Shown: positions 26,438 to 33,970 of the stretch, in pieces
Layout of the letters: every line of letters starts with the position of its first letter
How positions within the stretch are numbered: the stretch's first letter is position 1
From: a beta proteobacterium AAP65
Lineage (GTDB): Bacteria; Pseudomonadota; Gammaproteobacteria; Burkholderiales; Burkholderiaceae_C
Length of the DNA: 64,000 bases
Assembly (NCBI GenBank): GCA_001295865.1
Contig: LJHW01000017.1
Span: forward strand, 1-64,000
Direction: 5' to 3'
The notes under the pieces: generated by a model
Databases searched by the model: none
The model's input: only the letters and a program-made list of their open reading frames with translations
What the model was told of the DNA's origin: nothing
Made by a program: the position numbers and the translations under genes

Positions 26438-27145
26438 TCAGACTCCTGCCTTCTCGGTGATGGTGCGCTTCTCGATGTACTTCGGGCCGTCGGGCACATG
26501 CACGATGCGGTGCACGTAGATGCCCGGGAGGTGGATCTCGTCGGGCTTGAGCGTGCCGGTGGGCACGAGCTCTTCCACTTCCACCACGGTGATCTTGCCG
26601 GCCATGGCCGCCGCGGGGTTGAAGTTGCGCGCGGTCAGGCGAAAGACGAGGTTGCCGGCGTGGTCGGCTTTCCAGGCGTGCACGAAGCTCACGTCGGGCA
26701 CCAGCGAACGCTCCAGGATGTAGGTCTGGCCGTCGAACTCGCGCGCCTCCTTGCCCTCGGCCACCAGCGTGCCGACGCCAGTGCGCGTGTAGAAGGCCGG
26801 GATGCCGGCACCACCGGCGCGCAGCTTCTCGGCCAGCGTGCCCTGGGGCGTGAACTCCAGCTCCAGTTCGCCGGCCAGGTACTGGCGCTCGAACTCCTTG
26901 TTCTCGCCGACGTAGCTGCTGATCATCTTCTTGATCTGGCGCGTGGTGAGAAGCTTGCCCAGGCCGTGGCCGTCGGTGCCGGCGTTGTTGCTGATGGCGG
27001 TGATGTCCTTGACGCCCGTGGCGCAGAGCGCGTCGGTCAGCGTCTCGGGGATGCCGCACAGGCCGAAGCCGCCCACGGCGATCAGCATGCCGTCGTGCAC
27101 GATGCCGTCCAGGGCCGCGGCGGCGCTGGGGTAGATCTTGTTCAT
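26438..27145 (-). CDS. scoA: 3-oxoacid CoA-transferase subunit A
   Basis: A 235-residue alpha subunit partnering scoB. It carries the CoA-transferase family I signature [19 protein letters not shown] and the segments [60 protein letters not shown] and [28 protein letters not shown]. The start MNKIYPSAA at 27145 has GGAAACGAG just upstream. The heteromer allows growth on acetoacetate, or the use of ketone bodies from PHB breakdown. It is divergent from the thioesterase across 153 bp, where TACAAT at 27227 could be a -10 for the plus strand. Confidence 0.95.
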   Translation of the reverse strand: MNKIYPSAAAALDGIVHDGMLIAVGGFGLCGIPETLTDALCATGVKDITAISNNAGTDGHGLGKLLTTRQIKKMISSYVGENKEFERQYLAGELELEFTPQGTLAEKLRAGGAGIPAFYTRTGVGTLVAEGKEAREFDGQTYILERSLVPDVSFVHAWKADHAGNLVFRLTARNFNPAAAMAGKITVVEVEELVPTGTLKPDEIHLPGIYVHRIVHVPDGPKYIEKRTITEKAGV

Positions 27146-27298
27146 GCGCTCGTTTCCTTGGTTGCAGGGGGCCTCACGGGGCACCGCCAGCGAGCGTACA
27201 CCGGGGGCGCGACAGGGGCCGCTACGTACAATCGCCTAAGGCCTTCCCACCACGGCGGGGCCCCGGTCTGCAAGGAGCAGCAAGGAGTTCAGCGCACC

Positions 27299-27745
27299 AT
27301 GGCCAGCCCAGCACCGCACGACCCGCACGCGTCTTTTGCCGACGTGGACATGCTCACCAGCGCCCTGGGCCACGTGTTCGCCCCCTGGGTGCGTGAACTG
27401 GACTTGCGCGTCATCGAAGCCCGCGCCGGCGAGGTGACGCTGGCCCTGCCCGTCACACCCAAGCACGTGCACGAAGGCGGCGTGCTCTGCGGCCAGACCA
27501 TGATGGCCGCCTGCGACACCGCCATGGTGCTGGCCGTGATGACCAAGCTCGGCGGCTTCAAGCCCATGACCACGGTGCAGCTGCAGACGAGCTTCCTGCG
27601 CCCTGTCTCGGGCGGCGGCGGCGCGGTGCGTGTGGTGGCGCGGGTGCTGCGCATGGGCCGCAGCCTGGTCTTCGGCGAGATGCAGGTCATCAGCGCGGCC
27701 GATGAACTGGCCGCGCACGCCACCACCACCTACGCGCTGCTCTGA
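27299..27745 (+). CDS. PaaI-like hotdog thioesterase
   Basis: A 148-residue single-hotdog protein. The central helix segment HEGGVLCGQTMMAACDTAMVLAV resembles the HGG-x-x-x-x-x-D motif of PaaI-type acyl-CoA thioesterases, followed by TTVQLQTSFLRPV and the strands VRVVARVLRMGRSLVFGEMQV. Such enzymes hydrolyse aryl- or medium-chain acyl-CoA. The start has AAGGAG upstream. It is divergent from scoAB, suggesting a link to acyl-CoA catabolism, and 5 bp upstream of the PAS-LuxR gene. Confidence 0.85.
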   Translation: MASPAPHDPHASFADVDMLTSALGHVFAPWVRELDLRVIEARAGEVTLALPVTPKHVHEGGVLCGQTMMAACDTAMVLAVMTKLGGFKPMTTVQLQTSFLRPVSGGGGAVRVVARVLRMGRSLVFGEMQVISAADELAAHATTTYALL

Positions 27746-27750
27746 AGCCG

Positions 27751-28338
27751 GTGCCGGCCCTGGCCTCTGCCCCTGCCGCGCTGGACTACCGCGCCGCCTT
27801 CGAGCTCGCCCCCATCGGCCTGGTGCTCTCGCGCCAGCGGTTGATGATCGACTGCAATGCCGAGCTGCTGTCGATGTTCCGCGCCACGCGCGAGCAGCTC
27901 ATCGGCCAGAGCTTCGAGATGCTGTACCCCACGCCCGACGAGTTCCACCGCACCGGCCAGCGCATCAGTGCGCAGCTCGATGCCCAGGGCCGCTATGCCG
28001 ACGAACGTGTGATGAAACGCCTGGGCACGGCCGAAGGCGGCGGCGAGCTGTTCTGGTGCCACGTCAGCGGCCGCGCGCTGCAGCCCGGCGACCCGCACGC
28101 CGCCGGCATCTGGGCCTTCGAAGACCTGTCCGCCCGCCGCGTGCTGACGCTGGACCTCACCGCGCGCGAACGCGAGATCGCGGCGCTGCTGATCGACGGG
28201 CTGACCAGCAAGCAAATCGGCAAGCGCCTGGGCATCAGCCCGCGCACGGTGGACGTGTACCGCGCGCGGCTGATGCGCAAGACGGGGGCTGCCACCACGC
28301 CCGACCTCGTGCACCGGCTGCTCTCGGGGCAGGCTTGA
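27751..28338 (+). CDS. PAS-domain LuxR-family transcriptional regulator
   Basis: A 195-residue regulator read from the GTG at 27751, 5 bp after the thioesterase stop. Residues ~10-120 form a PAS sensor (FELAPIGLVLSRQRLMIDCNAELLSMFRATREQLIGQSFEMLYP). The C-terminal LuxR/NarL helix-turn-helix reads LTAREREIAALLIDGLTSKQIGKRLGISPRTVDVYRARLMRK. There is no receiver domain or phospho-acceptor, so the signal is probably sensed directly by PAS as a bound ligand or cofactor. Likely targets include the adjacent thioesterase or scoAB genes (inference). Confidence 0.85.
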   Translation: MPALASAPAALDYRAAFELAPIGLVLSRQRLMIDCNAELLSMFRATREQLIGQSFEMLYPTPDEFHRTGQRISAQLDAQGRYADERVMKRLGTAEGGGELFWCHVSGRALQPGDPHAAGIWAFEDLSARRVLTLDLTAREREIAALLIDGLTSKQIGKRLGISPRTVDVYRARLMRKTGAATTPDLVHRLLSGQA

Positions 28339-28346
28339 CACCGCAA

Positions 28347-29498
28347 ATGAGCACCGACACCACACCCCCGATCAACCCGGGCCGCCGCAGCAGCAGCCTG
28401 CTACTGGCCAGCACCGCACTGGCCGCCGGCAGCACCGGGCTGCTGGGCTGCGCCAGCGTGGCCACGCAGCTGGGCCTGGCCCCGCTGCTGCAGCGCCTGG
28501 GCCTGATGGACGCGCCCGCCCCACCGATGAGCCCGGCGCAAGCCCAGGCCTTGCAAACGCACTACCTGCAAGGCGCACGCGCGCTGCTGGCCAACGACGT
28601 GGAAGGCGCCATCGCCGCCTGGCGGCGTTACGCCGCGCTGGCGCCCAGCACGCTGGCGCGCGCGCGCCAGGTGCGCGGGCACCTGACGCTGCTCGACCGC
28701 GAGGCCGCACGCCGCTTCGTGCAGCGTGCAGCCGCCTCGGAGGCGCAGCTGGGCGCCCTGCGCACCGACCGCCTGCACGTGGCCGTGCTGCCCTTCGACA
28801 TCCGCGGCCCGGCCCCGGCGCCGGGCGCTGCGCCGTCGCCTGCAGCTGCGCCAGCACCGGCCGCCAGCTTCAACCGCGCGGTGGTCTCGATGATCGCCGT
28901 CGACCTGGCGCGCGTGCCCGCCCTCACGGTGCTGGAACGCGACAAGATCGAACTGCTGGCGCAAGAGCTGCGCCTGTCGGCCAGCGAGCTGGTGAACCCC
29001 GCCACCGCCGTGCGCCCGGGCCGGTTGTTGGGGGCGGGCACGCTGGTGGCCGGCGCGGTCTACAACGCGCCAGGGCCGGCAGGCCCGGGCTCGGGCCGCT
29101 ACCGCATCAACAGCGCCACCACCGACGTGCCGCGCGGCCGCCTGATTGGCCAGACCGAGGCCGAAGGCCTGCAGGCCGAGTTTTTCGTGCTGCAGAAGCG
29201 CATCGTGCACGGCATCCTCGACCTGCTCGACATCCGCGACCGCCCCGCCGCGGTGGACACCGTGCACACGCGCAACTGGGAGGCCTACGCCCGCTTCGCA
29301 CGCGGGCTTCAGGCGCTGGCCGAGAACCGTTTTGCCGATGCACGCGAGGCCTTCCTGGCCGCGCTGCGCCTGGACCCCGATTTCGCGCTGGCAGAGAACA
29401 GCTTTCTCGCCACGCCCGAGCGGCCGGCCAGCCTGCAAGAAATGCAAGCCGAAGCGGCGAACGCCCTGAAGGCCTCCGAGGCATCATCGCGGCCATGA
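28347..29498 (+). CDS. CsgG-like lipoprotein with TPR-like tail
   Basis: A 383-residue exported protein. After an Arg-Arg-containing leader and a hydrophobic stretch, LLGC forms a lipobox at about residue 35. A helical segment (LQGARALLANDVEGAIAAWRRYAALAP) resembles one tetratricopeptide unit. The central part LHVAVLPFDIRG, then MIAVDLARVPALTVLERDKIELLAQELRLSASE, has the look of the CsgG/FlgO family, which forms outer-membrane assembly or curli-secretion components. A second TPR-like unit (RFADAREAFLAALRLDPDFALAENSFL) ends it. A proline/alanine insert (~residues 150-175) interrupts the domain. No secretion-partner genes are nearby. Confidence 0.65.
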   Translation: MSTDTTPPINPGRRSSSLLLASTALAAGSTGLLGCASVATQLGLAPLLQRLGLMDAPAPPMSPAQAQALQTHYLQGARALLANDVEGAIAAWRRYAALAPSTLARARQVRGHLTLLDREAARRFVQRAAASEAQLGALRTDRLHVAVLPFDIRGPAPAPGAAPSPAAAPAPAASFNRAVVSMIAVDLARVPALTVLERDKIELLAQELRLSASELVNPATAVRPGRLLGAGTLVAGAVYNAPGPAGPGSGRYRINSATTDVPRGRLIGQTEAEGLQAEFFVLQKRIVHGILDLLDIRDRPAAVDTVHTRNWEAYARFARGLQALAENRFADAREAFLAALRLDPDFALAENSFLATPERPASLQEMQAEAANALKASEASSRP

Positions 29499-30169
29499 TC
29501 ACCGTTCACCATCTCGAAAACTCGCGCTCGCAGCGCCTGCTGTGGCTGCTGGAAGAACTGGGCCTGCCCTACACCGTGAAGCGCTACGCGCGCGACCGCA
29601 AGACGCTGCTGGCGCCGCCCGAACTGAAGCAGGTTCACCCGCTGGGCAAGAGCCCCGTCATCACCGACGGCGACATCACGGTGGCCGAATCGGGCGCCAT
29701 CATCGAATACCTGCTCGATGCGCACGGCGCCGGCCGCCTGCGCCCCGCCGCCGGCACGGCCGAGCGCCGGCAGTTCACCTACTGGCTGCACTTCGCGGAA
29801 GGCAGCGCCATGCCCTTCCTGCTGATGAAGCTGGTCTTCGACAAGGTGCGCAGCGCGCCGGTGCCGTTTTTCATCAAGCCCATCATGAAGGGCGTGGCCG
29901 ACCAGGTGGGCAAGAGCTTCCTGATGCCCAACATCACGGGGCAGCTGGCCTTCATCGAAAGCACCCTGGCCGCGCGGCCCTGGTTCGCCGGCGCCGAGTT
30001 CAGCGCCGCCGACGTGCAAATGAGTTACCCGCTGGAAGCCGCGGCCGAGCGCGTGGGCTGCGGCAGCAGCCACCCGCACATTGCAGCCTGGCTGGAGCGC
30101 ATCCACGCGCGGCCGGCCTACCAGCGCGCGCTGGTGCAAGGCGGGCCTTACAGCGCCGTGCCGGGCTGA
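29495..30169 (+). CDS. Glutathione S-transferase
   Basis: A 224-residue cytosolic GST. The N-terminal thioredoxin-like domain has HHLENSRSQRLLWLLEELGLPY, the cis-proline motif GKSPVITDG and ESGAIIEYLLD, which binds the gamma-glutamyl part of glutathione. The C-terminal helical domain has FAGAEFSAADVQMSYPLE, the N-capping box. The catalytic position in strand 1/helix 1 is Ser/Asn-like (ENSRSQ). The start overlaps the preceding stop (ATGA), tying it to the lipoprotein gene. The specific electrophile is unknown. Confidence 0.92.
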   Translation: MITVHHLENSRSQRLLWLLEELGLPYTVKRYARDRKTLLAPPELKQVHPLGKSPVITDGDITVAESGAIIEYLLDAHGAGRLRPAAGTAERRQFTYWLHFAEGSAMPFLLMKLVFDKVRSAPVPFFIKPIMKGVADQVGKSFLMPNITGQLAFIESTLAARPWFAGAEFSAADVQMSYPLEAAAERVGCGSSHPHIAAWLERIHARPAYQRALVQGGPYSAVPG

Positions 30170-30180
30170 GCCGGGCTGAG
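30161..30180. repeat. 10-bp tandem duplication across GST stop codon
   Basis: CCGGGCTGAG occurs twice in direct succession (30161-30170 and 30171-30180). The first copy contains the stop codon of the GST gene, so translation is unaffected. It is probably a slippage event and lies in the short gap between convergent genes. Confidence 0.8.
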
Positions 30181-30191
30181 CCGGCGCGGGT

Positions 30192-31316
30192 TCAGCCCGC
30201 CGGCGCGAGTTCGCCGCCCAGGCGCCAGGTGCTCTGCAGCGCCTGCGGCCAGCGGCCGTGTTCGATGAGTTCATCGACGGCACGCGCCTCGTCACCACAA
30301 GCCAGGCCGTTGGCAGAGAGCCAGGCTTCGTCGTGGTAGCTGTGGGCGTAAAGCTCGCCGCGGTCGCAGAGCAGCGTGACGATGGCGCCCTCTTCGCCAG
30401 CAGCCTGCATGGCCTGCGCGCAGGCCAGCGAGGCCACCAGGTTCGTGCCTGTGCTGCCGCCCACGCGCCGGCCCAGGCGCGCGCTGAGCGCGTGCATGGC
30501 GGCCAGGCTCCAGAGGTCGGGCACCTGCACCATCGCATCCAGCACGCCGGGCACGAAAGAAGCCTCCACGCGCGGGCGGCCGATGCCTTCGATGCGCGAG
30601 CCCTCGGCGCGCGTGAGCGTGGCGTCGCCACTGAGGTAGTGGTCAAAGAAGACGCTGCGTTCGGTATCGGCGCCGCACACGCGCGTGGCATGGCGGCAGT
30701 GCTGCACATAGCGGCCGATGGTGGCCAGCGTGCCGCCGGTGCCGGCACTGGCCACGATCCACGCCGGGCAAGGGTGCGGCTCGCGCCGCATCTGCGTGTA
30801 GATGCTCTCGGCGATGTTGTTGTTGGCGCGCCAGTCGGTGGCCCGTTCGGCGTAGGTGAACTGGTCCATGAAGTGGCCGCCGCGCTCTGAGGCCAGCCGC
30901 GCGCTTTCGCTGTAGATGGCGCGGGGGTCGTCCACCAAGTGGCACTGGCCGCCGTGGAACTGGATGGCCGCGATCTTCTGCGGGCTGGTGTGCCGCGGCA
31001 TCACGGCGATGAAGGGCAGGCCCAGCAGCCGCGCGAAATAGGCCTCGCTCACGGCCGTGCTGCCGCTGCTGGCTTCCACCACCGTGCTGCCTGCGTGCAG
31101 CCAGCCGTTGCACAGCGCGAAGAGGAAAAGGCTGCGCGCCAGCCGGTGCTTCAGGCTGCCGGTCGGGTGGCTGCTCTCGTCCTTCAGGTACAGCGTGATG
31201 CCGGCGAAGCCGGGCAGCGCCACGGGGATCAGGTGGGTGTCGGCCGAGCGCTGGTAGTCGGCCTCGATGCGGCGGATGGCCTCGTGCACCCAGGCACGGC
31301 GGGCGGGCAAGGGCAT
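30192..31316 (-). CDS. PLP-dependent cysteine synthase-family enzyme (Cds1-like)
   Basis: A 374-residue fold-type II PLP enzyme. The PLP lysine lies in [18 protein letters not shown], the substrate loop is [28 protein letters not shown], and the phosphate-binding loop [14 protein letters not shown]. This matches the cysteine synthase/CBS superfamily but with a distinct subgroup sequence, akin to actinobacterial Cds1, an L-cysteine desulfhydrase. Whether it makes or degrades cysteine cannot be told from motifs alone. The start at 31316 (MPLPARRAW) is the first in-frame ATG ahead of the domain. It is the last gene of a four-gene minus-strand run. Confidence 0.8.
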   Translation of the reverse strand: MPLPARRAWVHEAIRRIEADYQRSADTHLIPVALPGFAGITLYLKDESSHPTGSLKHRLARSLFLFALCNGWLHAGSTVVEASSGSTAVSEAYFARLLGLPFIAVMPRHTSPQKIAAIQFHGGQCHLVDDPRAIYSESARLASERGGHFMDQFTYAERATDWRANNNIAESIYTQMRREPHPCPAWIVASAGTGGTLATIGRYVQHCRHATRVCGADTERSVFFDHYLSGDATLTRAEGSRIEGIGRPRVEASFVPGVLDAMVQVPDLWSLAAMHALSARLGRRVGGSTGTNLVASLACAQAMQAAGEEGAIVTLLCDRGELYAHSYHDEAWLSANGLACGDEARAVDELIEHGRWPQALQSTWRLGGELAPAG

Positions 31317-31332
31317 GGCAGCGGGGGCGGGT

Positions 31333-31752
31333 TCAGTCGAACTTGGCGCGGAACCAGTCGGGCATGGGCGCCGACTTCTTGGCCGCGTAATCGGTCCACA
31401 CCGTGCGCGCACCGCCTTCGGCGTAGACCACGCCGGGCTCGTCCGTCCGCTCGATGGTGTGGTAGGTCTCGAAGCTGCTGCGGCCCGGGTTCGCCACGAA
31501 CATCGTCACGCGGATATCGCCCGGAAATTCGAGCTGGCGCAGGAAGTTGCAGAAGGCGTTGATGATGATCGGGCCCTGGCCGCTGAGGTCGGTGCTGCCG
31601 CCCTGGGCGAAGATCCAGTCGAGCCGGCAGACCTCCATGTAGCGGAAGTAGAGCGTGTTGTTGATGTGGCCCATGGCGTCCATGTCGCCCCAGCGCAGCG
31701 GCATCCGCATCTCATGCACGAGCTTCTTCTCGGCGGGGAGTTCAAACCGCAT
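31333..31752 (-). CDS. Acyl-CoA thioesterase, 4HBT/YbgC-like
   Basis: A 139-residue hotdog-fold protein of the 4-hydroxybenzoyl-CoA thioesterase type. The active-site segment [27 protein letters not shown] carries the D-x-M/D-x-x-G-H-x-N-N motif with its catalytic aspartate. [31 protein letters not shown] continues the fold, and the conserved [21 protein letters not shown] ends it. It hydrolyses short- or medium-chain acyl-CoA. It is 6 bp from yceH upstream and 16 bp from the PLP enzyme downstream. Confidence 0.9.
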   Translation of the reverse strand: MRFELPAEKKLVHEMRMPLRWGDMDAMGHINNTLYFRYMEVCRLDWIFAQGGSTDLSGQGPIIINAFCNFLRQLEFPGDIRVTMFVANPGRSSFETYHTIERTDEPGVVYAEGGARTVWTDYAAKKSAPMPDWFRAKFD

Positions 31753-31758
31753 GCGGGC

Positions 31759-32418
31759 TCACTCCACGCCCAGCTCGCGCGCCAGGCGCTGCACCAGGGC
31801 CTTGAGCTCGGCCACCTCGGCGGCCAGGCGCGTCTGTTCGGCGCGCAGCGCCGAGAGCTCGCCCGCACCGACGCCGGCCACAGCCATCTCGTCGGCCGCC
31901 GAACGCGCCACGCTGCCGGCGGGCTGGGCCACCTCGCCACACAGCAGCTGGGCCCAGCGCGCTTCACGCTCGCCCGGCGCGCGGTTGAGCTTGATGGCCA
32001 TGGGCTCGGCCTTGGCCGCCAGCTCTTCGAGAAAACCTTCCACCGAAGAGATGTCGGCAAAGCGGTGCAGGCGCTCGGTGTTCAAACGCAGCTCGGCCGC
32101 GGTCTGCGGGCCGCGCAGCATCAGCACCGCCAGCAGCGCCACGGCCGCGCCCGGCACCTGCAGCGCCCGCGCCGTGTTGTGCTCGAACTTCACGACGCGG
32201 CTGCCGCTGCCTTCGAACACCAGGCTCAGGCTCTTCAGGCCTTCGAGGGCCACCAGCACATCGGCCTCGGTCGCTTCGATGACGGGGCTGCGCGCCGTCT
32301 TCTGGTTGCAGCCCGCCACCAGCGCGTTCAGGCTCAGCGGGTAGGTGTCGGGCACGGTGGCCTGCTTCTCCACCAGCACGCCCAGCACGCGGGCTTCGAG
32401 CGGGGACAGGGTCCGCAT
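31759..32418 (-). CDS. YceH family protein (DUF480)
   Basis: A 219-residue protein with two winged-helix-like halves typical of YceH: LSPLEARVLGVLVEKQATVPDTYPLSLNALVAGCNQKTARSPV at the N terminus, then VALLAVLMLRGPQTAAELRLNTERLHRFADISSVEGFLEELAA. A C-terminal coiled-coil-like helix (LRAEQTRLAAEVAELKALVQRLARELG) follows. The family is widespread and has no firmly known role; a DNA-binding function is suggested only by the fold. It begins 4 bp after the SDR gene. Confidence 0.9.
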   Translation of the reverse strand: MRTLSPLEARVLGVLVEKQATVPDTYPLSLNALVAGCNQKTARSPVIEATEADVLVALEGLKSLSLVFEGSGSRVVKFEHNTARALQVPGAAVALLAVLMLRGPQTAAELRLNTERLHRFADISSVEGFLEELAAKAEPMAIKLNRAPGEREARWAQLLCGEVAQPAGSVARSAADEMAVAGVGAGELSALRAEQTRLAAEVAELKALVQRLARELGVE

Positions 32419-32422
32419 GTGT

Positions 32423-33205
32423 TCAGAGGCCCTGGCCGTCGTCGGCGCTGATGACGGCGCCGTTGATGAAGTGGCTCTCGTTGGCGCAGAGCATCATCAG
32501 CAGCGCGTCAAGGTCGCGCGGCTGGCCCACACGCTGGCGCGGGAAGCTCTTCACCATCTTCTGCCCGGCCTCGGTCTGCCAGACGTGGTGGTTGATCTCG
32601 GTGTCGATGTAGCCGGGGCAAAGCGCGTTCACGTTGATGCCGTAGCGGCCCCACTCCAGCGCCATCGCACGGGTCATGTGCACCACGGCGGCCTTGCTCA
32701 TGCAGTACACGCCCAGCTGCGGCATCACCTGCAGCGCGGCCATCGACGCCACGTTGACGATGCGCCCGCCGGTGAACACGCCCGGCGCCTCGCCCTTGGC
32801 GCGCGCGATCATGCGTTTGGCCACGGCCTGCGCCACGAAAAACGCGCCGCGTGTGTTCACCGACATCACCTCGTCGTAACTCTCGGGCGACACATCGGTG
32901 AGCTTCTGTGTGCTGCCCACGCCCGAGTTGTTGACGAGGATGTCGATGGCGCCCATCTCGGTCTCGGCATGCGCCACGGCGGCGGCGATGCTCGTGGGGT
33001 CGGTGACGTCGAGGCCCACCACGTGGGCATCACCGCCGGCGGCCTCGATCTCGGCGCGCAGGGTCTTCAGGCGCTCCACGCGGCGCGCGGCCAGCACCAC
33101 GCCCGCGCCGGCGGCGGCCAGGGTCTTGGCGAACTGCGCACCCAGGCCGCTGGATGCACCGGTGACAAAGGCCACGCGGCCCGACAAATCGATCTGGTAA
33201 GCCAT
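32423..33205 (-). CDS. SDR-family NAD(P)-dependent oxidoreductase
   Basis: A 260-residue classical short-chain dehydrogenase. The cofactor loop is TGASSGLGAQFA, and the ISNNAG-like element reads LVNNSGVG. Catalytic residues are a serine in NVASMAALQ, then the YCMSKAA motif with Tyr and Lys. The C terminus (NESHFINGAVISADDGQGL) is of the 3-ketoacyl/3-hydroxyacyl reductase type. The substrate is unknown. Sitting upstream of a thioesterase, it may belong to an acyl-CoA or hydroxyacid pathway. It is divergent from the ABC genes across ~107 bp. Confidence 0.9.
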   Translation of the reverse strand: MAYQIDLSGRVAFVTGASSGLGAQFAKTLAAAGAGVVLAARRVERLKTLRAEIEAAGGDAHVVGLDVTDPTSIAAAVAHAETEMGAIDILVNNSGVGSTQKLTDVSPESYDEVMSVNTRGAFFVAQAVAKRMIARAKGEAPGVFTGGRIVNVASMAALQVMPQLGVYCMSKAAVVHMTRAMALEWGRYGINVNALCPGYIDTEINHHVWQTEAGQKMVKSFPRQRVGQPRDLDALLMMLCANESHFINGAVISADDGQGL

Positions 33206-33312
33206 GCTCAGAAACCTTGGTTGACCTTGCTTGATGCCCCTATCCGAGGGCCTCGGTCACGATAGCACGCAGCCCACGAAGGGCAGGCCCGGTGCGGCAT
33301 CATGCAAGGCTC

Positions 33313-33960
33313 ATGCTGCAACTCCACTCCCTGGGCAAACGCTACGGCGACACTCCCGTTTTCCATGACGTGAACCTGCACCTGCCGCGGGGTGAATTTG
33401 TCGCTTTGCTCGGCGAATCGGGCGTAGGCAAGAGCACGCTGCTGAACTGCATCGCGGGCCTGGACCGCGCCGACACCGGCCAGGTGCGCATCGCCGGCAC
33501 CGACCTGGCCACCTTGGGCGACGACGGCTGTGCGCGCCTGCGCCGCGAGCAGCTGGGTTTTGTCTTCCAGGCCTTCCACGTGCTGCCGCACCTGACGGTG
33601 GCCGAGAACGTGAGCCTGCCGCTGCGCCTGCTGGGCCGCAGCGATGCAGCGCGGGTGGAAACGCTGCTGGCCGCCGTGGGCCTGCAAGGGCTGGGTGAGA
33701 GGCTGCCGGCGCAGCTCTCGGGTGGGCAGCTGCAGCGTGTGGCCATCGCTCGCGCCGTGGTGCACGCGCCCGGGCTGATCCTGGCCGACGAGCCCACGGG
33801 CAACCTCGACCCCGACACCGCCTCGCGCGTGCTCGACCTGCTGCGTGACGAGGTGCGTGCCACCGGCGCCGCCTGCCTGCTGGTGACGCACAGCCAAGCT
33901 GCAGCCGCGCGGGCCGACCGCGTGCTGCGGCTCACACCCACGGGCGTGCAGCCCGCATGA
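33313..33960 (+). CDS. ABC transporter ATP-binding protein, LolD/MacB type
   Basis: A 215-residue ATPase. Walker A is GESGVGKST, the signature [14 protein letters not shown], Walker B LILADEPTGNLDP, and the H-loop LVTHS. The DEPTGNLD form is typical of LolD/FtsE/MacB subunits that work with FtsX-type permeases as mechanotransmitters rather than channels. The start MLQLHSLGKRYGD at 33313 is preferred because it begins the first strand. It forms a trio with the next two genes. Confidence 0.9.
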   Translation: MLQLHSLGKRYGDTPVFHDVNLHLPRGEFVALLGESGVGKSTLLNCIAGLDRADTGQVRIAGTDLATLGDDGCARLRREQLGFVFQAFHVLPHLTVAENVSLPLRLLGRSDAARVETLLAAVGLQGLGERLPAQLSGGQLQRVAIARAVVHAPGLILADEPTGNLDPDTASRVLDLLRDEVRATGAACLLVTHSQAAAARADRVLRLTPTGVQPA

Positions 33961-33970
33961 GCCTGCGCGC

